DNA of 64,000 nt from CBDDKZ01 sp965230415 (GTDB lineage: Bacteria; Bacteroidota; Bacteroidia; Cytophagales; JAAEPT01). Shown here one piece after another: positions 34,084 to 43,328 of the stretch. The DNA is taken from the NCBI GenBank assembly GCA_965230415.1, contig CBDDKZ010000005.1:3038001-3102000 (forward strand), read 5' to 3'. The notes beneath the pieces were generated by a model. That model ran no database searches and had not been told where the DNA came from. It saw only the letters and a list, made by a program, of their open reading frames with translations. The translations under genes were made by a program, and so were the position numbers. Position 1 is the stretch's first letter. Each line of letters opens with the position of its first letter.

Positions 34084-35490
34084 ATGGAGAAGTTTCTATT
34101 AAAATCCACTTATAAAAAGACGCTGGCAGATACCAGAACGCCAGTAGGAGTTTACCTTAAAGTAAGAGATAAATTCCCGAATAGCATATTGCTTGAGAGT
34201 TCCGATTATCACGGCGACGAGCATAGCTATTCCTATATTTGTTGTGACCCGATTGCCTCATTTGAATTGAAAAACGGGTCGATCAATAAATCATTACCTG
34301 ATGGAAGTAAAGAACACGTTGAAATACTTCGAAGAGAACAGGTAATTGAAGAATTAACAGCATTTTCCAATAGATTTGAAGGCGAAGATTACGGTTTCAA
34401 ATTTGTTACCGACGGTATTTTCGGGTATTCCAGCTGGGAAGCAGTTCAGTATTTCGAAGACCTTCATATCGAGAATCCGATGAGTGAAAGCAGAGAGATA
34501 CCTGAAATGATTTACCAGGTATATCGATACATAATCGTGATGAATCATTTTAACAACGAAATGCATTTATTTGAACATGATTATGACGGAAATGGTGTGG
34601 GACTGAAAGTCGTCGAATCTTACATAAACAAAGGAAATAAGCTCGGTTATAAGTTTAATGCGCTCGATGAAGAAACTTCTAATTTTACCGATGAAGAGTT
34701 TATGGAGATCGTGCAAAAAGGTAAAGACCATTGTCAACGAGGTGATGTTTTTCAAATTGTACTGAGCCGAAGGTTTGAGCGCCGTTTTGAAGGCGATGAG
34801 TTTAACGTATATAGAGCGTTACGTTCAATAAACCCTTCTCCTTACCTGTTTTACTTTGATTTTGGAAATTTCAAAATATTTGGATCCTCTCCGGAGGCTC
34901 AAATTGTAATTAAAGATAATAAAGCAACCATTTTCCCAATTGCAGGAACATTCAGAAGAACCGGTAATGATAGTAAAGACTATGAACTGGCTTCCAAGCT
35001 ATTCGATGACCCTAAAGAGAATTCGGAACATGTAATGCTTGTGGACTTAGCCCGAAACGATTTGAGTAGACATGGTTTCAATGTAAATGTGGAAGTATTC
35101 AAAGATATCCAGTTTTATAGCCACGTTATTCATTTGGTTTCAAAGGTTCAGGGTGAACTTGACAAATCTACGTCTACAATACAGTTGTTTGCAGATACAT
35201 TTCCGGCTGGTACACTATCGGGTGCTCCTAAACACATGGCTATGAAATTGATCGATAAGTATGAGAAAGATGCCCGGGGGTATTATGGTGGTGCTATTGG
35301 GTTCATGCGTTTCGGTGGAGAATTTAATCATGCTATTATGATCAGAACATTTCTGAGTAAAGGTAATAAGCTGTTTTACCAGGCAGGAGCCGGGGTGGTG
35401 GCAAAATCGGATGTGCCCAGTGAGCAAAAAGAGGTTCGTAACAAACTGGCAGCACTTAATAAAGCAATTGAATTAGCGAACGAATTATAA
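34084..35490 (+). CDS. trpE: Anthranilate synthase component I
   Basis: A 468-residue chorismate-using enzyme that makes anthranilate with ammonia from TrpG, the first step of tryptophan synthesis. The Trp feedback motif LLES is at residues 36-39. Catalytic-domain motifs include QIVLSRRFER, GSSPEAQI, PIAGTFRRTG, ENSEHVMLVDLARNDL and FPAGTLSGAPKHMAM. It is the first structural gene after the attenuator, and trpG begins 9 bases after its stop. It is thus controlled twice: by attenuation and probably by Trp binding. Confidence 0.98.
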   Translation: MEKFLLKSTYKKTLADTRTPVGVYLKVRDKFPNSILLESSDYHGDEHSYSYICCDPIASFELKNGSINKSLPDGSKEHVEILRREQVIEELTAFSNRFEGEDYGFKFVTDGIFGYSSWEAVQYFEDLHIENPMSESREIPEMIYQVYRYIIVMNHFNNEMHLFEHDYDGNGVGLKVVESYINKGNKLGYKFNALDEETSNFTDEEFMEIVQKGKDHCQRGDVFQIVLSRRFERRFEGDEFNVYRALRSINPSPYLFYFDFGNFKIFGSSPEAQIVIKDNKATIFPIAGTFRRTGNDSKDYELASKLFDDPKENSEHVMLVDLARNDLSRHGFNVNVEVFKDIQFYSHVIHLVSKVQGELDKSTSTIQLFADTFPAGTLSGAPKHMAMKLIDKYEKDARGYYGGAIGFMRFGGEFNHAIMIRTFLSKGNKLFYQAGAGVVAKSDVPSEQKEVRNKLAALNKAIELANEL

Positions 35491-35499
35491 GAGGGTGTT

Positions 35500-36066
35500 A
35501 TGAAAATTTTGGTTTTAGATAATTACGACTCATTTGTGTACAATCTGGTACACATAATTCGAGAACTGGGTGTTGACCCGGTGGTTAGGCGAAATGATAA
35601 AATTACACTTGATGCTGTTGGTGACTACGATAAAATACTACTATCGCCAGGCCCGGGAATTCCTGATGAAGCAGGTATTATGAAAGACCTGATTCGTAGA
35701 TATGGGGATAGCAAAAGTATATTTGGTGTTTGTCTTGGCCATCAGGCAATAGCCGAAGTATACGGAGCTACTTTGTCTAACATGGATACTGTTTTGCATG
35801 GATTGGGAACAATTACCAAAGTGATCGATGAAAATGAATACCTGTTTAAAGGTGTTCCTGCGGAAGTGAAAACAGGTAGGTATCACTCATGGGCTGTAGA
35901 CAAAGAATCTGTGAACGATCAGTTGCATATTACGGCACTGGCTGATGATGGCAGAATAATGGGAATAAGACACAAAACATATGATGTCCACGGTGTTCAA
36001 TTTCACCCAGAGTCTGTGCTTACCGAACATGGTAAAAAAATGGTAGAAAATTGGTTGGAAAATTAA
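35500..36066 (+). CDS. trpG: Anthranilate synthase component II (glutamine amidotransferase)
   Basis: A 188-residue class I amidotransferase that releases ammonia from glutamine for TrpE. The triad is Cys78 in FGVCLGHQ, His169 and Glu171 in QFHPES. The oxyanion motif LSPGPGIP is present. It is not fused to trpD, unlike in E. coli. In some bacteria this subunit also serves p-aminobenzoate synthase; folK occurs in the window, but the position here ties it to trp. Confidence 0.97.
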   Translation: MKILVLDNYDSFVYNLVHIIRELGVDPVVRRNDKITLDAVGDYDKILLSPGPGIPDEAGIMKDLIRRYGDSKSIFGVCLGHQAIAEVYGATLSNMDTVLHGLGTITKVIDENEYLFKGVPAEVKTGRYHSWAVDKESVNDQLHITALADDGRIMGIRHKTYDVHGVQFHPESVLTEHGKKMVENWLEN

Positions 36067-36080
36067 GGTGCATTTAGACC

Positions 36081-37073
36081 ATGAAAACAATTCTTAATAG
36101 ATTATTTGAACAGGAACAGTTGTCCAGAGAAGAAGCCAGACAAATACTCAATGATATTGGACAGGGTAAGTACAATAACAGTCAAATAGCATCTTTTGTT
36201 ACCGTATTTGCCGTGCGTGGTATTACTGTAGAAGAGTTATCTGGTTTCCGTGATGCAATGCTCGATCTTTGCATACGCATAAACCTCTCTGATCACCATA
36301 TTATCGATATCGTAGGTACCGGAGGTGATGGAAAAGATACCTTTAATATTTCTACAAGTTCTTGTTTTGTAGTAGCAGGGGCAGGGTATAATGTAGCCAA
36401 ACATGGTAACTATGGTGTGTCGTCAAGTTGTGGCTCGTCCAACGTACTTGAATATCTGGGAGTTAATTTCTCTAATAATGAAGCACATTTGAACAAAGCC
36501 CTTGATACGGCAGGTTTTTGTATGATGCATGCTCCGCTTTTCCACCCGGCGATGAAATACGTAGCACCAATAAGAAAGGAACTTGGTGTAAGAACCTTCT
36601 TTAATATGTTAGGGCCTATGGTTAACCCGGCAATGCCCAAAAGGCAATTTCTGGGAGTTTTTAACCTGGAATTAGCGCGATTGTATGGTTATCTTTATCA
36701 AGGATCAGAAGTGTCGTACGCAATTGTGCATGCCTTGGATGGTTACGATGAGATTTCATTGACCAGCTCCACAAAAGTAATTGACAATAATGGTGAATTT
36801 CTGTTAAAACCAAATGACTTTGGCCTGGAGTACCTTGAGCAGCAGCAGTTGGCAAGTGGGAGTACAATAGCGTCTTCAGCAGAAATATTAACTAATATTC
36901 TCGATAACAAAGCCTCAGAGGCTCAAAAAGCGGTGGTGCTGGCAAATGCAGGAATGGCTATACGTGTCGCTGAAGACAATAAGATTACTATTGCCGAAGG
37001 TGTGGAAAAGGCTAAGGAATCATTAGAATCCGGAAAGGCCAAAGATGTGCTAAAAAAATTAGTGGAATTATAA
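36081..37073 (+). CDS. trpD: Anthranilate phosphoribosyltransferase
   Basis: A 330-residue enzyme that joins anthranilate to phosphoribosyl pyrophosphate. The PRPP-binding signature DIVGTGGDGKDTFNIST and the conserved VAKHGNYGVSSSCGSSNVLE are present, as is GPMVNPA. It begins 14 bases after trpG and is followed by trpC after 11 bases. Length is normal. Confidence 0.97.
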   Translation: MKTILNRLFEQEQLSREEARQILNDIGQGKYNNSQIASFVTVFAVRGITVEELSGFRDAMLDLCIRINLSDHHIIDIVGTGGDGKDTFNISTSSCFVVAGAGYNVAKHGNYGVSSSCGSSNVLEYLGVNFSNNEAHLNKALDTAGFCMMHAPLFHPAMKYVAPIRKELGVRTFFNMLGPMVNPAMPKRQFLGVFNLELARLYGYLYQGSEVSYAIVHALDGYDEISLTSSTKVIDNNGEFLLKPNDFGLEYLEQQQLASGSTIASSAEILTNILDNKASEAQKAVVLANAGMAIRVAEDNKITIAEGVEKAKESLESGKAKDVLKKLVEL

Positions 37074-37084
37074 ACTTTCACGCA

Positions 37085-37879
37085 ATGAATATTCTAGATG
37101 AAATAGTATTGAATACCAGAAAAGAGGTGGAATACCGCTGTGAACAAAGAACAATTGGTGCCCTGGAAAATGAACCACTCTTTGATAGAACACCACTATC
37201 TTTGGTAGATTTTATTCGCGATCCTTCAAAATCCGGGATAATCAGTGAGGTCAAAAAGAAGTCACCGTCAAAAGGAGTGATCAACGACTTGATTGAAGTA
37301 GATGAGGTGGCTGAAGGGTACGAAACAGCAGGAGCTAGTGCAATATCCATATTGACAGACTTCAAATACTTTGGTGGTAAAATGGAATACCTCACGGCTG
37401 CCAGAGCCAAAGTAAATGTGCCTATTTTGCGCAAAGATTTTATGATTGATGAATATCAGGTCTATGAAGCAAAGGCAATAGGAGCAGACGTGATCCTGTT
37501 AATTGCGGCATGCCTTACGCCAGCTTATTTGGAACACCTGGCCAAGTTGGCTAAAGATCTTGGTTTGTCTGTACTATTAGAGGTGCACGATGCGCATGAA
37601 TTAAACGAAACGTTAAACTCCTACGTTGATGCGGTGGGAGTAAATAACCGGAATTTAAAAACTTTTGAGGTAGCTATTCAGACTTCATTGGAATTAGCAC
37701 CTTTGATTCCGGATCAATACCTCAAGGTATCTGAAAGTGGTTTAAAAGACGGAGCAACTATACGTCAGCTGAAAAGCGCTGGTTATGAAGGGTTTTTGAT
37801 AGGTGAGACATTTATGAAGCAAGCAAACCCGGCAAAAGCACTTCATTCATTTATTGAAGATATAAAAAACGATGGATAG
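37085..37879 (+). CDS. trpC: Indole-3-glycerol phosphate synthase
   Basis: A 264-residue TIM-barrel enzyme that closes the indole ring. The substrate motifs ISEVKKKSPSKGVI, YETAGASAISILTD, LRKDFMIDEYQVYEA and VGVNNRNLKTFEV match the family. Unlike in E. coli, it is separate from trpF. The last 8 bases overlap the start of trpF. Confidence 0.97.
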   Translation: MNILDEIVLNTRKEVEYRCEQRTIGALENEPLFDRTPLSLVDFIRDPSKSGIISEVKKKSPSKGVINDLIEVDEVAEGYETAGASAISILTDFKYFGGKMEYLTAARAKVNVPILRKDFMIDEYQVYEAKAIGADVILLIAACLTPAYLEHLAKLAKDLGLSVLLEVHDAHELNETLNSYVDAVGVNNRNLKTFEVAIQTSLELAPLIPDQYLKVSESGLKDGATIRQLKSAGYEGFLIGETFMKQANPAKALHSFIEDIKNDG

Positions 37880-38525
37880 TCAAAAAAACGATCTCCCTAA
37901 AATAAAAGTTTGTGGCATGCGTGATCCACAAAATATTCAGGAGGTCGGAACCTTAAATCCAGACTTTATGGGCTTTATCTTTTATGACAAATCCAGGAGA
38001 AACGTGAAAGATGTGCTGGACCCTGAAACCGTGAAAGGACTTAATCCTTCAATAAAAAAAGTGGGAGTATTTGTCAATGCGGATTTTGATGAATTGAGCA
38101 AACTTGTTAAAATGTATTCGTTCGATGCGGTACAGCTTCATGGAGACGAAAGTGTTCAATACTGTATTCAATGCAGGGCATTGGACGTAGAAATAATAAA
38201 AGTATTTGGGGTGAGTGAATCATTTGATTTTGCCCAATTAATCCCTTATGAAGGTAAGGTTGATTATTTCTTATTCGACACCAAAAGCGATCAAAGAGGT
38301 GGGACCGGACAAACTTTTGATTGGTCTGTACTTAAGAATTACTATAGTAAGACCCCACTTATTTTAAGCGGAGGGATTGGCCCCGAAAATATTGAGGAAG
38401 TTTTAATGTTAGATAGTATTGATATATATGCTATTGACGTAAATAGTAAATTTGAGAAAGAACCTGCATTAAAAGATGTAGGACTACTCAGAAAACAGTT
38501 AATGAATAAAATTGTTATAAGGTAA
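37872..38525 (+). CDS. trpF: Phosphoribosylanthranilate isomerase
   Basis: A 217-residue TIM-barrel enzyme that converts phosphoribosylanthranilate to its carboxyphenylamino isomer. The catalytic Cys is in KVCGMRDPQNI and the catalytic Asp in FLFDTKSDQRGGTGQTFDW. It overlaps trpC at the start and touches trpB at the end (its last base is the A of the trpB ATG), which indicates coupled translation. Confidence 0.96.
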   Translation: MDSQKNDLPKIKVCGMRDPQNIQEVGTLNPDFMGFIFYDKSRRNVKDVLDPETVKGLNPSIKKVGVFVNADFDELSKLVKMYSFDAVQLHGDESVQYCIQCRALDVEIIKVFGVSESFDFAQLIPYEGKVDYFLFDTKSDQRGGTGQTFDWSVLKNYYSKTPLILSGGIGPENIEEVLMLDSIDIYAIDVNSKFEKEPALKDVGLLRKQLMNKIVIR

Positions 38526-39706
38526 TGAGTTATTTAGCAGATAAGAACGGATATTATGGTCAATTTGGTGGGGCATATATTCCAGAAATGCTCTATCCTA
38601 ATGTCGAAGAGTTGAAAGAGAACTACCTGCAAATTATTAACGAAGATAGTTTTCAAAAGGAATTTAATGCCCTTTTGAAGGATTATGTCGGACGTCCTAC
38701 CCCATTGTATTTTGCAAAAAGGCTTTCGGCATACTACCATACCAAAATTTATCTTAAGCGTGAAGATCTAAATCACACAGGGGCACATAAAGTCAATAAT
38801 ACCCTGGGTCAAATATTACTTGCCCGACGCTTGGGAAAAGAACGAATTATTGCCGAAACCGGGGCAGGGCAACACGGTGTGGCAACCGCCACTGTTTGTG
38901 CCTTGATGGGGATGAAGTGCATTGTGTATATGGGGGAGATAGATATGCAACGTCAGAAACCTAATGTAGAACGCATGAAAATGTTGGGGGCAGAGGTTCG
39001 CCCGGCTACCAGTGGAAGCAAAACATTAAAGGACGCTACAAATGAAGCTATTAGAGATTGGATAAATAACCCGGTCGATACTCATTATATTATAGGTTCT
39101 GTGGTAGGGCCTGCTCCTTATCCGGATATGGTGGCGCGATTTCAGTCTGTTATAAGTGCCGAGATGAAAAAACAATTGCTAGAGCATGAGGGGCGCGAAA
39201 ACCCTGATTACATAATAGCGTGTGTTGGCGGAGGAAGTAATGCAGCAGGTGCGTTTTATCATTACCTGGACAATAAGGAAGTACAACTTATCGCTGTAGA
39301 AGCGGCCGGGCTGGGTGTGGATTCGGGAAAAACAGCCGCTACAACCTATGCAGGTACACCAGGAGTAATTCATGGAAGTAAGACACTTTTGATGCAAACA
39401 GAGGATGGACAAATTGTGGAGCCTCATTCAATAAGTGCAGGTCTCGATTACCCTGGAATTGGCCCTATACATGCACATTTATTCGATTCGGGGAGGGGAC
39501 AGTTTTTTAGTGCCACCGATGATGAAGCTTATAAAGCGGGTGTGTTCCTCTCGCGACAGGAAGGCATTATACCTGCATTGGAATCGTCGCACGCTCTGGC
39601 CGTTTTAGAACGACTAAATTTCAAAGAAGATGAAATTATCATTGTCAATTTATCAGGAAGGGGCGATAAAGATTTACAAACATATATTGACAGAGGAGAT
39701 TACTGA
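38525..39706 (+). CDS. trpB: Tryptophan synthase beta subunit
   Basis: A 393-residue PLP enzyme that condenses indole with serine. The PLP lysine is Lys89 in HTGAHKVNNTLGQ, and the phosphate-binding loop is GGGSNAAG. AETGAGQHGVATA and GLDYPGIGP are family motifs of the TrpB1 type. It works as an alpha2-beta2 complex with TrpA, encoded 7 bases downstream. Confidence 0.98.
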   Translation: MSYLADKNGYYGQFGGAYIPEMLYPNVEELKENYLQIINEDSFQKEFNALLKDYVGRPTPLYFAKRLSAYYHTKIYLKREDLNHTGAHKVNNTLGQILLARRLGKERIIAETGAGQHGVATATVCALMGMKCIVYMGEIDMQRQKPNVERMKMLGAEVRPATSGSKTLKDATNEAIRDWINNPVDTHYIIGSVVGPAPYPDMVARFQSVISAEMKKQLLEHEGRENPDYIIACVGGGSNAAGAFYHYLDNKEVQLIAVEAAGLGVDSGKTAATTYAGTPGVIHGSKTLLMQTEDGQIVEPHSISAGLDYPGIGPIHAHLFDSGRGQFFSATDDEAYKAGVFLSRQEGIIPALESSHALAVLERLNFKEDEIIIVNLSGRGDKDLQTYIDRGDY

Positions 39707-39713
39707 TACAATC

Positions 39714-40514
39714 ATGGAAAATAGAATAACGAAGCTGTTTGAGAATAAAGACTCCAACATTTTAAATATATATTTCACTGCTGGGTATCCCAGTTTAGAG
39801 GATACTGTGCCTGTATTGGAATCATTGGAAAAGTCGGGCGTTGATATGGTTGAAATAGGTATGCCCTATTCAGATCCAATGGCAGATGGCCCTATCATTC
39901 AACAGAGTAACGATCAGGCTATAAAAAACGGTATGAGTATAGCTAAGTTGTTAGAACAACTGAAAGGTATACGTGATAAAATAACGATCCCGATTTTATT
40001 GATGGGGTATGTGAACCCTGTGATGCAATATGGTATCGAAAAATTTTGTAAAGATATCGCCTCTATAGGAATTGATGGGTTAATTTTACCAGATTTACCA
40101 TTTGCCGAATATAATGACCTGTATAAGAAGGTATTTGAAAATAATAATTTGTCCAATATTTTTCTGATTACTCCCCAAACAAGTGTGGATCGATTAAAAC
40201 TAATTGATGGAAGCTCAAAAGGTTTTCTCTACATAGTGTCGACTCATAGTACTACCGGTAATGCATCTAAAGATATTGGAGAGCAGGAAAGTTATTTCAA
40301 GCGGGTTAATGATGCAGGGATTACGAATCCAACACTTATAGGTTTCAATATTAAAGATAAAAGTACATTTGAAAAAGCTTGCAATCATGCCAATGGCGCT
40401 ATTGTAGGAAGTGCATTTGTGAAATTGTTGGGAGAAAGTAAGGATTTAGATAAGGATATTTCTGAATTTGTAAAATCAATAAGGTCTAGTCAAAAAGCTC
40501 CTTCCTTGCAGTGA
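39714..40514 (+). CDS. trpA: Tryptophan synthase alpha subunit
   Basis: A 266-residue TIM-barrel enzyme that cleaves indole-3-glycerol phosphate to indole. The catalytic Glu47 (VEIGMPYSDP) and Asp58 (ADGP) are present. I chose the ATG at 39714, where the family N-terminus (MENRITKLFE) begins, not the frame opening at 39630 inside trpB. The last 25 bases overlap the end of the convergent DnaJ-domain gene, so no intrinsic terminator fits between them. Confidence 0.96.
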   Translation: MENRITKLFENKDSNILNIYFTAGYPSLEDTVPVLESLEKSGVDMVEIGMPYSDPMADGPIIQQSNDQAIKNGMSIAKLLEQLKGIRDKITIPILLMGYVNPVMQYGIEKFCKDIASIGIDGLILPDLPFAEYNDLYKKVFENNNLSNIFLITPQTSVDRLKLIDGSSKGFLYIVSTHSTTGNASKDIGEQESYFKRVNDAGITNPTLIGFNIKDKSTFEKACNHANGAIVGSAFVKLLGESKDLDKDISEFVKSIRSSQKAPSLQ

Positions 40515-41698
40515 GTTTGAACATTTTGAATAATCTGATCATTATGGGGGAATTTGTCCAACGCATCGCTCCAAAGTGAGCATGCTCGTTCGTGTTTACC
40601 TTGTTCTTGATAGCATTTCCCAAGAAAAAGCCAGGTTTCCGCAGCAGCGTCATTAATACTAAGAGACCAGTTAAGAGCTCTGGCACCTAGTTCATATTTG
40701 CCTAGATGAAAATCGTTTATTCCCTTTTCCCTGAATACGTGTTGATGAAATTTGGGGATGTCAAGATTTCCCGGCATTAGAAAATAAGCTTCTCCGAAGC
40801 GTATATGGTACCAATCTCTTACAATAGCCATAGCCTTCTGAAAGTAGTCATCAGCTTTTTGATAATTGTGCTTATAATTTTTGTAAAATAATGCCAAAGC
40901 GAATTGGGGTTCATAATCATACTTGCTACTTGGCGTGATCTCTAGCAGACATTTTAACGCACTGTCATACTGAATTAAGTGTAGGTGACATCGACTTATT
41001 AAATAGTTTAATTCATTATGTCTATTCTCTTCAATTAAATAAGGGTTCAATTCGTTGAACAATTTAATTGCGCGCTCATATTCATGATTGTTATAATATT
41101 TTAGGCCTTCTTTTTTTAAAGCCAAAGTGACACTTGTATATTTTTTATTCAAAAAGTCATTGGTAGGATAAGCTAAATTCAAGGCATGTAATATTTTGAG
41201 TTGGGATGTCGTTTTTCCGTTTTCTCCTGCCAGCTCGGATTTTTCATATTCACTGCGCACAAAATTCATTTCATGACTGTAAGATTTAGCCTTATTTGTT
41301 ATTTCTTTGATGTTGGTTAGATTGAAAAAAATATTGATCATAAATGTGATTAAGATGCTTATTCCAAAGGACATCATAAATCTATTTAACTTTTCCTGAG
41401 AGGTTTCTGGTTTTTTCTGAGGAGGACGTTTAGGGGCGTATCTAAATGGTTCCTGATAAGTATTGCGCCCTCTTATAGGAGATGTGGTTGATCTTAGCGT
41501 ATCATATCTTTTTCTTTTAACAGGATCAGACAGAACCTGATAAGCCGTGTTTATTAATTTGAATTGCTCTTCGGCGTGAATATCTCCGGGGTTTTTGTCC
41601 GGATGGTATTTGATGGCCAATTTTCGGAAAGCAAGTTGAATCTCTTTTTTATCAGCATCTTTACGAACACCTAATACGTCATAATAGCTTTGACTCAT
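40490..41698 (-). CDS. DnaJ-domain membrane protein with TPR repeats
   Basis: A 402-residue protein. The J domain (residues 1-68) carries the HPD motif in YHPDKNPGD, so it should stimulate a DnaK partner. A basic, proline-rich linker follows, then one membrane helix (about 113-132, ISILITFMINIFFNL). The C-terminal 230 residues are TPR-type helices. There are no zinc-finger or substrate domains of true DnaJ. The start is the ATG at 41698 (MSQSYYDVLGV). It may be an inner-membrane co-chaperone whose outer part binds proteins, but the role is inferred. Confidence 0.85.
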   Translation of the reverse strand: MSQSYYDVLGVRKDADKKEIQLAFRKLAIKYHPDKNPGDIHAEEQFKLINTAYQVLSDPVKRKRYDTLRSTTSPIRGRNTYQEPFRYAPKRPPQKKPETSQEKLNRFMMSFGISILITFMINIFFNLTNIKEITNKAKSYSHEMNFVRSEYEKSELAGENGKTTSQLKILHALNLAYPTNDFLNKKYTSVTLALKKEGLKYYNNHEYERAIKLFNELNPYLIEENRHNELNYLISRCHLHLIQYDSALKCLLEITPSSKYDYEPQFALALFYKNYKHNYQKADDYFQKAMAIVRDWYHIRFGEAYFLMPGNLDIPKFHQHVFREKGINDFHLGKYELGARALNWSLSINDAAAETWLFLGKCYQEQGKHERACSLWSDALDKFPHNDQIIQNVQTHCKEGAF

Positions 41699-41712
41699 AT
41701 GAATTGAAACCA

Positions 41713-41741
41713 AAATAAAAAGGCCTTAAATAAAGGCCTTT
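41713..41741 (-). terminator. Intrinsic terminator of serS
   Basis: AAAGGCC (41719-41725) pairs with GGCCTTT (41735-41741) and is followed, in minus orientation, by TTTTATTTTG. It lies 32 bases after the serS stop and only about 15 bases before the next gene start. Confidence 0.8.
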
Positions 41742-41772
41742 CTACAATATACAAAATATGATTTCAATTTGT

Positions 41773-43047
41773 TTAGTCAATTTGAGTAAAACCCGTATAT
41801 GGGTGCAGGACTTTAGGAATGCTTATACAGTTTTCCTCTTGATTGTTTTCTAAAATGGCAGCCATAATTCGAGGTAGAGCCAATGCACTTCCATTGAGCG
41901 TATGCAATAACCGTGTTTTTTTATTTTCATCTTTATAGCGCAATTTTAATCGATTTGCCTGATACGATTCGCAATTACTTACAGAGCTTACTTCCAGCCA
42001 TCTTTCCTGAGCAGCCGAATATACTTCAAAATCAAATGTTTGAGCAGCAGTAAATCCTAAATCTCCGCCACATAAGTTTAGAATACGGTAAGGCAACTCC
42101 AGTTTCTCTAATAATTGGGCTACATGCGCTTTCATTTCTTCGAGTAACTTGTAAGAATCTTCAGGTAAGCCTATCTGAATGATTTCGACCTTGTCAAATT
42201 GGTGTAAACGATTCAAACCACGAACATCTTGTCCCCAACTGCCTGCTTCTCGTCTAAAACATGGTGTAAAGCCTGTTTTTTTAACCGGCAGGTCTTCGGT
42301 TTTAAGAATAGTGTCGCGAAATATGTTGGTGATTGGGACTTCCGAAGTGGGGATAAGAAAGAAGTTTTCTTCAACTATGTGATACATTTGCCCTTCTTTG
42401 TCGGGGAGTTGTCCGGTACCGTAGCCTGAGTTCTCATTGATAAGCAAAGGAGGGATCACTTCCTCATATCCGGCAGCGATAGCTTCATCCAAAAAAAAGT
42501 TTATCAATGCACGCTGTAAGCGGGCACCTTTACCTTTATAGAGTGGGAAACCGGCTCCCGTAATTTTGACGCCAGTCTCAAAATCAATGATGTCATAGGA
42601 TTTGATAAGATCCCAGTGCGGGTGCGCATTGGACGGTAATTTTATTTTTTTATTAAACTCGGCAACCACCTCATTGTCTTCGTCGGAATTACCTTCGGGA
42701 ACATCACTGTTGGCAACATTGGGTAGCTTGAATAATAATTGCTTTAAGTTAGTTTCCTGGTCATGAAGCTCCTTTTTAAGTGTGGCACTTTCTTCTTTAA
42801 GTGAAGTGGTTCGGGCTTTTAAAGGTTCCGCTTCTTCGCGTTTTCCTGCCTTCATTAAAGGCCCTATTTGCTTGGCAATTTTATTAGATTCTTCCAGGTT
42901 TACTTCCAGTTTTTGCTGAAGCTCGATACGCTTTTTGTCTGCCTCTAAAACATGGTCCAATTCTTGCTCAACATTGCTTACTCGCTTCTTTTTTAAGCCG
43001 GTAATTACTGCCTCCCTGTTCTCTTTAATGTAAGAAACCTGTAACAT
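41773..43047 (-). CDS. serS: Seryl-tRNA synthetase
   Basis: A 424-residue class II synthetase that charges tRNA-Ser. The N-terminal about 105 residues are the long coiled-coil arm that recognises the tRNA. The catalytic domain has class II motifs with FRREAGSWGQDVRGLNRLHQF (motif 2, about residues 262-282, with 21 residues counted, key residues Arg and Glu) and a C-terminal GSALALPRIMAAILE (motif 3). Length is normal. A hairpin terminator follows and the promoter has a TATTTTTG box 24 bases upstream. Confidence 0.97.
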   Translation of the reverse strand: MLQVSYIKENREAVITGLKKKRVSNVEQELDHVLEADKKRIELQQKLEVNLEESNKIAKQIGPLMKAGKREEAEPLKARTTSLKEESATLKKELHDQETNLKQLLFKLPNVANSDVPEGNSDEDNEVVAEFNKKIKLPSNAHPHWDLIKSYDIIDFETGVKITGAGFPLYKGKGARLQRALINFFLDEAIAAGYEEVIPPLLINENSGYGTGQLPDKEGQMYHIVEENFFLIPTSEVPITNIFRDTILKTEDLPVKKTGFTPCFRREAGSWGQDVRGLNRLHQFDKVEIIQIGLPEDSYKLLEEMKAHVAQLLEKLELPYRILNLCGGDLGFTAAQTFDFEVYSAAQERWLEVSSVSNCESYQANRLKLRYKDENKKTRLLHTLNGSALALPRIMAAILENNQEENCISIPKVLHPYTGFTQID

Positions 43048-43071
43048 TTTTGTGCCTTATTTTTTTTTGCT

Positions 43072-43079
43072 CAAAAATA
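43072..43079 (-). promoter_or_regulatory. -7 promoter box for serS
   Basis: TATTTTTG on the minus strand matches TAnnTTTG and lies 24 bases before the ATG. A second match, TAATTTTG, faces the other way at 43083-43090 and could drive rho with a leader of about 230 bases, but without a good -33 element. Confidence 0.45.
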
Positions 43080-43328
43080 GTGTAATTTTGCTCATACGAA
43101 AAATATATTTTTGAATCAGCCAAAAAAATAGAGCTAAGAAATAAAATCATTAATTTAACTTGTATTATATAAAAGGAACCTGTATTATTGCACAGCAAAT
43201 TTCATTGCAAAACACCAATTACCAATTAAATCATATCCGAACTATATCATTCATTTAAGTAAATGGTGATACTATCTGATTAAATTGATTTCTAAAATAA
43301 ATGTGGTATACTAAATCTGTATTTTTTT

